A DNA stretch of 20,357 bases, taken from Azophilus sp964348115. Its GTDB lineage: Bacteria; Pseudomonadota; Gammaproteobacteria; Pseudomonadales; Azotimanducaceae. The translations under genes were made by a program, and so were the position numbers. The notes beneath the pieces are model-generated. The model made no database searches and was not told the DNA's origin. It worked only from the letters and a program-made list of their open reading frames with translations. Location of the stretch: positions 1 through 20,357 of the forward strand of contig CAYGBY010000042.1 in NCBI GenBank assembly GCA_964348115.1, in the 5' to 3' direction. Below, one piece after another: positions 15,757 through 20,357 of the stretch (its first letter is position 1; every line of letters starts with the position of its first letter).

Positions 15757-15963
15757 ATGGCTAGGCCCAAGGGAAGGACGAAGATTGCGAGGGTGACCAT
15801 CAATCTGGACGAATGGGCTTACGCGGACTTGGTCACCATTGCAAGGCGTAGCGACACTCCGGTCGCACAGGTTGCTCGCCAAGCGGTAGTCGAGTTCCTG
15901 CGGCGAGAGCGACAGTCGATTGGGCAAGGCGAACTCCCGCTTGGGCGTCGTTGGGAAGAGTGA
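15757..15963 (+). CDS. Small ribbon-helix-helix (CopG/Arc-like) protein, probable operon regulator
   Basis: A 68-residue protein. ARVTINLDEWAYADLVTIAR followed by RSDTPVAQVARQAVVEFLRR fits a ribbon-helix-helix fold: a beta strand with alternating residues that would contact DNA as a dimer, then two helices. The basic N-terminus (MARPKGRTK) would contact the backbone. The C-terminal tail (ERQSIGQGELPLGRRWEE) is polar. It is the first gene of the operon, followed by two DNA methyltransferases, and an inverted repeat overlaps its own promoter. Regulation of the restriction-modification genes is an inference; an antitoxin role is the main alternative, but no toxin gene is adjacent. Confidence 0.75.
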   Translation: MARPKGRTKIARVTINLDEWAYADLVTIARRSDTPVAQVARQAVVEFLRRERQSIGQGELPLGRRWEE

Positions 15964-16000
15964 CGACTTGAGCGTGACCGAGTTGCAGGAACAGCACGAG

Positions 16001-17152
16001 ATGGAATTGAGTACCGAGACGGCCTCGTGGTCTCCGCAATCACCGATGGAATTGCTTAGTGCGCTGGATTGGGACTTCCCGGACAGGGTGGCCCATAGCG
16101 ACATTGAGGGCCTACACCCTTATCCCGCGAAATTCGTCGCCGAGATTCCACGCGCGTTGCTGAGCGTGCTTCCCAGGCAAGAGGAGACCGCCGTATTGGA
16201 CCTATTCTGCGGAAGCGGAACGACCCTGGTGGAATGCCAGCGGCGCGGGATCCCTGCAATAGGCATAGATCTCAATCCCATTGCGTGCCTGATGAGTCGA
16301 GTAAAGACGTCGGCGTGTCCGACTGCTTTAACGCTTCATGCAACTCAAGCCGTAGACGATGCCAAGGCAAAGCCTGCGGTGCCCATCCCCGCCATCCCAA
16401 ATCTGGACCATTGGTTCGCACCGGGTGTCCAAGAGGAACTAGCTGGTCTCACGGAATCGATTGACTGCGCCCCAGTTGAAGCGCGGGACTGTCTTCGGTT
16501 GGCCCTCTCGAGCATCATCGTGCGCGTTTCGAACCAAGCGAGCGACACACGCTATGCGGCCATCGCTAAGGGCATCGTGCCCCAAGAGGTGGCAACGCTG
16601 TTCCTGCGTGCGGTGCGACGCGTCGAATCGGCGCTTACCGCTAGGCGGTATCAGTTGACGCCGGTGGACGTCATTGAAGGCAATACGCTCAAGATCGCGC
16701 CCGAACAGATTGGTCGACCGATTGGGCTGGTCGTCACATCTCCGCCCTATCCGAACGCGTACGAATACTGGCTCTACCACAAGTACCGCATGTGGTGGCT
16801 TGGTTTTGATCCGCTGAGCGTAAAGGCAGGCGAAATCGGAGCCCGGGCGCACTTCTTCAAGAAGGACCATCACACCGCGGAGGACTTCTGGCGGCAAATG
16901 GGACAGTCCCTTGCGCTGCTCGGCCAGACCGTCGTGTCCGGCGGGTATGTCTGCTTTGTCGTGGGACGCTCGCGCATCCACGGGAAGATCATCGACAACG
17001 CGGAAATCGTGGAAGCGGTTGGCCGCGACTACGGTTTTCGCCGCTACTTCGCTAGGCAACGAGCGTTGCCCGCTGGTCGGAAGTCGTTCAATCTCTCTCA
17101 CGCCAACATCAAAACCGAAACGGTTCTGGTGCTCAGGAAGGAAGGAAGTTGA
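16001..17152 (+). CDS. DNA methyltransferase 1, N4-cytosine type
   Basis: A 383-residue SAM-dependent DNA amino-methyltransferase. HPYPAKFVAEIPRALL precedes the SAM-binding motif I DLFCGSGTTLVEC (Asp67 to Cys80) and GIDLNPIA. The catalytic motif IV TSPPY is at 246-250. Ser in SPPY, rather than Asp in DPPY, is characteristic of N4-cytosine enzymes. Motif I comes before motif IV with about 170 residues between, which may hold target recognition. The start is uncertain: ATG at 16001 has AGGAA upstream and precedes the homologous part, but TTG or GTG codons at 15920, 15968 and 15974 are in frame. It overlaps the next gene by one base (TGATG). Confidence 0.9.
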   Translation: MELSTETASWSPQSPMELLSALDWDFPDRVAHSDIEGLHPYPAKFVAEIPRALLSVLPRQEETAVLDLFCGSGTTLVECQRRGIPAIGIDLNPIACLMSRVKTSACPTALTLHATQAVDDAKAKPAVPIPAIPNLDHWFAPGVQEELAGLTESIDCAPVEARDCLRLALSSIIVRVSNQASDTRYAAIAKGIVPQEVATLFLRAVRRVESALTARRYQLTPVDVIEGNTLKIAPEQIGRPIGLVVTSPPYPNAYEYWLYHKYRMWWLGFDPLSVKAGEIGARAHFFKKDHHTAEDFWRQMGQSLALLGQTVVSGGYVCFVVGRSRIHGKIIDNAEIVEAVGRDYGFRRYFARQRALPAGRKSFNLSHANIKTETVLVLRKEGS

Positions 17153-18630
17153 TGCGCCTCACATGGCACCAGTACAACTACTACCCGTATGAACGGGATT
17201 TGGCCGCAAGAGAGATCGCCTCTCTATTCGGCCCATATGATCCTCAAGAAGTGGACGACGGAGTCGAACTGCGCGGCGCTGTCGACAGCGAACCTGCGAT
17301 GTGGCTGACGTATTTCTCGGGCGCGGTAAACGGGCGCGGGTTCACACCGACGCTGCAAGCGAGACTGGAGGAGGCGGGACGAAACGGAACCAAACGTCAA
17401 GCGACACGGTATTCCGTGCATGGACTGCATGAGTACAAAGGGAAGTTCAACCCGCAAGTGGTACGGGCGCTGCTGAATATCTTTGGGATCGATGCGCAGT
17501 GCCGCGTCCTCGATCCCTTTTGTGGAAGCGGCACCACACTCGTAGAGTGTGCACATTTGGGGGCATCGGGCATTGGAACTGACGTAAACCCGCTTGCAAT
17601 CCTAGTCGCGCGCGCGAAGCTGCAGGCGCTTCGAACGCCTGCGGCGCGGCTAAGGGCACTGCACCAAGAGCTCTGCGAGGGGCACGAGGGCAGATGGAAG
17701 CGGCAGCAGCCAGATGACTCGCGTACGGCCTTTCTGGAGTCCTGGTTCGATGTCAACGTGCTGCGTCAAATAGAGGGTGTGCGTACTGCGATCGAGGAGC
17801 TCGGCGAAGAGGCGGCCGATGTTTTCTTGGCCATCGCAAGCAATCTCTTGAGGGACTACTCACTGCAGGATCCAAATGACCTGCGGACGCGGCGGCGCAA
17901 ATCACCGTTGCCGGAAACACCCTTCCGCACCGCGTTTCTGCAAGCTGTGGAGGCATTTGTTGAGCGTGTAGACGCCGCTCAATCCGTCGTCGGACTAGAC
18001 CTCCCGAAAAGCCAAGCGCTACTGCGAGACGTGACCGGAATCACAGTAGAAGACTTGGGGGGACCCGTTGACGCAGTGGTGACGAGCCCACCGTATGCGA
18101 TGGCTTTGCCGTACATCGACACGCAGCGACTCTCGCTGGTATGGCTGGGGCTGTGTCACCCCGATGAAGTCCCGGTATTGGAAGCCGGGTTGATCGGAAG
18201 CCGCGAGCTCCGCGGTCGGACGCGTCGAGCGCTCGCGGAGGATCTGCGGGAGAACGCGAGCGACCTTCCCTGTGCGCAATCACGATTTTGCCTTGACCTG
18301 CATCAGGCGCTAGGCCAAAGCGATGGATTTCGGCGTCAAGCCGTGCCGACATTGCTCTATCGCTACTTCAAGTCAATGAAGGCGAGCTTCAAAGCGGTGA
18401 AGGCAGTGGCGAAACGTGGTGCCCGTTACGCGTTGATTGTCGGACACAACCGCACAACCATTGGCAGCATTCGGCGGGAGATCGACACGCCAGCTCACTT
18501 GGTAGGCCTGGCATCGGCGGAAGGTTGGGAGGTCGACGAGTTGGTCCCGCTTCAGACGTATCGCCGCTACGGGTATCACGTGAGCAATGCAATCGCCGCT
18601 GAGACCTTGATTCTACTGCGCAACTCGTAG
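17152..18630 (+). CDS. DNA methyltransferase 2, N4-cytosine type
   Basis: A 492-residue second methyltransferase of the same architecture: HEYKGKFNPQVVRALL, motif I DPFCGSGTTLVEC (from Asp121) with GTDVNPLA, and catalytic TSPPY at 311-315. The two enzymes share H-x-Y-x2-K-F, FCGSGTTLVEC and TSPPY in the same order, but the remainder differs widely, so they are old paralogues and not a recent duplication. ATG at 17152 is preferred over TTG 17149 because AGGAAGGAAG stands just upstream and the TGATG overlap implies coupled translation. It has a longer N-terminus (about 90 residues before the HEYKGKF block) and a larger middle region than the first enzyme. It probably methylates the other strand of an asymmetric site. 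Confidence 0.91.
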   Translation: MRLTWHQYNYYPYERDLAAREIASLFGPYDPQEVDDGVELRGAVDSEPAMWLTYFSGAVNGRGFTPTLQARLEEAGRNGTKRQATRYSVHGLHEYKGKFNPQVVRALLNIFGIDAQCRVLDPFCGSGTTLVECAHLGASGIGTDVNPLAILVARAKLQALRTPAARLRALHQELCEGHEGRWKRQQPDDSRTAFLESWFDVNVLRQIEGVRTAIEELGEEAADVFLAIASNLLRDYSLQDPNDLRTRRRKSPLPETPFRTAFLQAVEAFVERVDAAQSVVGLDLPKSQALLRDVTGITVEDLGGPVDAVVTSPPYAMALPYIDTQRLSLVWLGLCHPDEVPVLEAGLIGSRELRGRTRRALAEDLRENASDLPCAQSRFCLDLHQALGQSDGFRRQAVPTLLYRYFKSMKASFKAVKAVAKRGARYALIVGHNRTTIGSIRREIDTPAHLVGLASAEGWEVDELVPLQTYRRYGYHVSNAIAAETLILLRNS

Positions 18631-18667
18631 AATGCGCCCCATCAGAGCAGCTCTGCCAGCGCGGAGA

Positions 18668-20089
18668 CTAGCGTCGCGTCGCGCTCGAAGCCACCTCGGC
18701 AGATAGCCAGCATGCACCTCCGCCGACGAGCCGGCCCTGTTCGCTCGCTGACTTGAACTCATGCAGCAACGTCTCATAGAGGGAAGAGCCGACATCGGCG
18801 ACGGTGGCTTTGAAGATCGGATCGGCTGGGGTAGGCCATTCCAACATCATGGGGTCACCAACGGTTGGGACATGGTGTCCGCTGTTCTGTGCGTACTCGC
18901 GGATTTTCCGAGCCGGTTCGGTAGGCACGAGGAGGCGGATGTCGCCGTGTCCCGACTCGTTTGGCGCATGGCCGTAGGCCGTGATGTTGGTGCCGGTCTG
19001 TTCGTCGATCTGACCTCGATCAGCAACGACATAGCGTACGCGCAGCGGAAACTCAGCGCGTGGTCGCTCATGTTGGTGTTCGCGGATGCCGAACCGGAGG
19101 GTTCTCACCGCAGCCACTGGGATGCTCACGTTCGCTGTTCCGGGGTTTCCGGAGAAGTGTCTGGCGCTGTCCTTGTTCAGGCGAACGATAAGCCCGGTCG
19201 CCCCGCTCGGTAACATTCGACCGCTGAGCGCTTCCCTGCCGCTCGTCGGTGTCGTCGCACTAGGCGCAAACAGCACGTAGTCCGGAAACCCTTGGCGCGG
19301 CATCGCGGGAAGAGGGTCGTCGGCGGCAGTTGTTGCGGGAGCCGCCGTGTCGGAGGGGGCGTTCGTAGGCACGTGCGTAGAGGCGCTTGCCGGAACGCTA
19401 GCGGGAGGAGTGGCGGCCGCAACAGGGATGCGCGGGAACGTAACAACGGCCTCAAGGTGCACACCCTCGGTAGGATCGTCCGATGCGTTCGAAGCCGGCG
19501 CGGCAGGCGGTCGTGGCGCCGACACGGCAAGAACGCCCGCGGAGACCAGTTGGGCGACGTCGTCGTGCGTGCGGACCATCCTTGCAGCTTGGGTCGCTTC
19601 ATTGAACCAAGCGTCAACGGCAGCCGCGATCCGTTCAAGGATTGCGAGCGGATCGCCGCTCGCAGTGTCGAGTACTAATCCAGCCTCGATGTTCAGGCCA
19701 GTGACGCCGGAAGATGTCAAGTTCGCAGACCCCACATAGGCCGCCTGGCTGCCGTCCATGCGGGTCGCGTGATAGACCTTGGGGTGGTACAGGCCAGTGG
19801 CGTAGCTGACAAGAGCGATTCTGGCGTTCGTTCTCGGGGACCCGACCAAATCGACCAGAACGTCGACGTCTCGCGCGCTAGTCACACCGTCATTGGCGCC
19901 TAGGACGCAAACGATCTGCCGGCCGTGCGTGGCGAGGTGCCGGAGGAGGCCCCCCACGGGCGCTAGGCCATCCGCACTGAAGTAACCGGACTGGATGCGC
20001 AGCATCTCGATTCGGTCGGATTGGAGACTCGCCAACCACGTTCCGAGAGCATCTTCGGGACTTCTGGTGCTGGTGTCTATGTAGCGCAC
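18668..20089 (-). CDS. PLD-fold nuclease, probable restriction endonuclease
   Basis: A 473-residue protein. The N-terminal phospholipase-D-type domain carries the half-site LYHPKVYHA (His102, Lys104) and GSANLTSSGVTGLNIEAG (Gly120, Ser121, Asn123, Glu135), spacing close to that reported for the metal-independent enzyme BfiI. One half-site means it should act as a dimer. Residues about 190-265 are a Pro/Ala/Ser/Thr-rich linker. The C-terminal 200 residues (from FPDYVLFAPS) have no motif I can name and are the natural candidate for DNA recognition. GTG at 20089 is chosen since GAGGG lies about 9 nt upstream; a TTG at 20149 is the only earlier option. It converges on methyltransferase 2, 37 bp apart. 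A non-restriction defence nuclease is the alternative. Confidence 0.82.
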   Translation of the reverse strand: MRYIDTSTRSPEDALGTWLASLQSDRIEMLRIQSGYFSADGLAPVGGLLRHLATHGRQIVCVLGANDGVTSARDVDVLVDLVGSPRTNARIALVSYATGLYHPKVYHATRMDGSQAAYVGSANLTSSGVTGLNIEAGLVLDTASGDPLAILERIAAAVDAWFNEATQAARMVRTHDDVAQLVSAGVLAVSAPRPPAAPASNASDDPTEGVHLEAVVTFPRIPVAAATPPASVPASASTHVPTNAPSDTAAPATTAADDPLPAMPRQGFPDYVLFAPSATTPTSGREALSGRMLPSGATGLIVRLNKDSARHFSGNPGTANVSIPVAAVRTLRFGIREHQHERPRAEFPLRVRYVVADRGQIDEQTGTNITAYGHAPNESGHGDIRLLVPTEPARKIREYAQNSGHHVPTVGDPMMLEWPTPADPIFKATVADVGSSLYETLLHEFKSASEQGRLVGGGACWLSAEVASSATRR

Positions 20090-20357
20090 GTCAGGATGCC
20101 CTCGTATTTGATGTGGACGAGTCGGTGGCGTTACGGTGGTCCACCTCAATGCGGTCGCGAATCGGACTGTTCAGCGCCTAGCAGGTCTCGTTTCGTATCG
20201 GTGTTTGGGCGTTGCCAACCTCCTGATCACCGCGACAGTCCGACATCGCAGCCCAAAGCTGCGGAGAGACTGTAGCGGATGCGCTTCGGGCGGGCAACCG
20301 CGTGTACCGGCTTGTCTGTTAGAAAGATTCCTTGTGTACCCTTGGGAGGGTCCACCC
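20090..20357. other. Upstream region of the nuclease gene, no gene seen
   Basis: 268 bp to the window edge with no convincing reading frame. It should hold the nuclease promoter on the minus strand, but no clear -35/-10 pair stands out and the CAGTTTA/TAAACTG operator of the methyltransferase operon is not repeated here. Confidence 0.4.

Noticed and set aside
15757..15963. RHH protein as a toxin-antitoxin antitoxin
   Set aside because: The next gene is a methyltransferase with full motifs and no RelE, PIN or other toxin frame is adjacent; kept only as an alternative.
16001..20089. DISARM-type defence island (methylase plus PLD protein)
   Set aside because: No helicase (DrmA/DrmD-like) or DrmB gene is present, and two paired N4C-type methylases fit restriction-modification better.
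14198..20302. Identical GCGGGCAACCGCG at 14198-14210 and 20290-20302 as island attachment repeats
   Set aside because: It is a short GC-rich hairpin sequence, lies 5' rather than 3' of the tRNA, and 13 bp is within chance for such a motif.

Overview
The window is GC-rich and reads as chromosome of a proteobacterium, most likely a gammaproteobacterium. It has a short bacterial 4.5S SRP RNA, a tRNA-Ser(GGA) very close to the E. coli form, a 282-residue type II QueF whose catalytic Cys/Asp fall at the E. coli numbers, and MiaB. No marker here allows a species call. The genome looks to be in flux: mobile-element debris lies in most of the larger gaps and several genes are decaying.

Layout. 1-252: remnant of an IS630-type transposon, whose edge provides part of the stop codon of the next gene. 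250-2045 (minus): dihydroorotase and a Rid-family protein, overlapping by 4 bp. 2264-3811: acyl-CoA ligase. 3870-4216: two small inverted-repeat elements (MITEs). 4218-6669: aminoglycoside-phosphotransferase-fold kinase, then miaB. 6700-9185: a partly decayed catabolic/uptake cluster, made of a broken TonB-dependent receptor, an intact TetR repressor, overlapping divergent promoters under a strong operator, a broken ridA-like gene and an intact PhyH-type dioxygenase. 9473-10528: two more MITEs around a cupin enzyme. 10653-13805: endonuclease V, a sodium:amino-acid symporter (AGCS family) and queF. 14054-14303: ffs and tRNA-Ser.

From the 3' end of the tRNA onward the content is foreign. A short AT-rich stretch is followed by a transposase pseudogene that has lost its catalytic middle, then by a compact restriction-modification locus (15722-20089). 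That locus has a small ribbon-helix-helix protein with an apparently leaderless promoter and an inverted-repeat operator, two tandem N4-cytosine-type DNA methyltransferases (both with TSPPY), and a convergent phospholipase-D-fold nuclease. Two methyltransferases plus one PLD nuclease resembles the BfiI type of system, where one methylase serves each strand of an asymmetric site. The ribbon-helix-helix regulator is the least usual part.

Four MITEs share the same terminal inverted repeat and TA target but have two unrelated cores (163 bp and about 130 bp). The partial IS630 transposase at the left edge suggests the family that mobilised them. One MITE has what looks like its own empty target site as a nearby imperfect copy.
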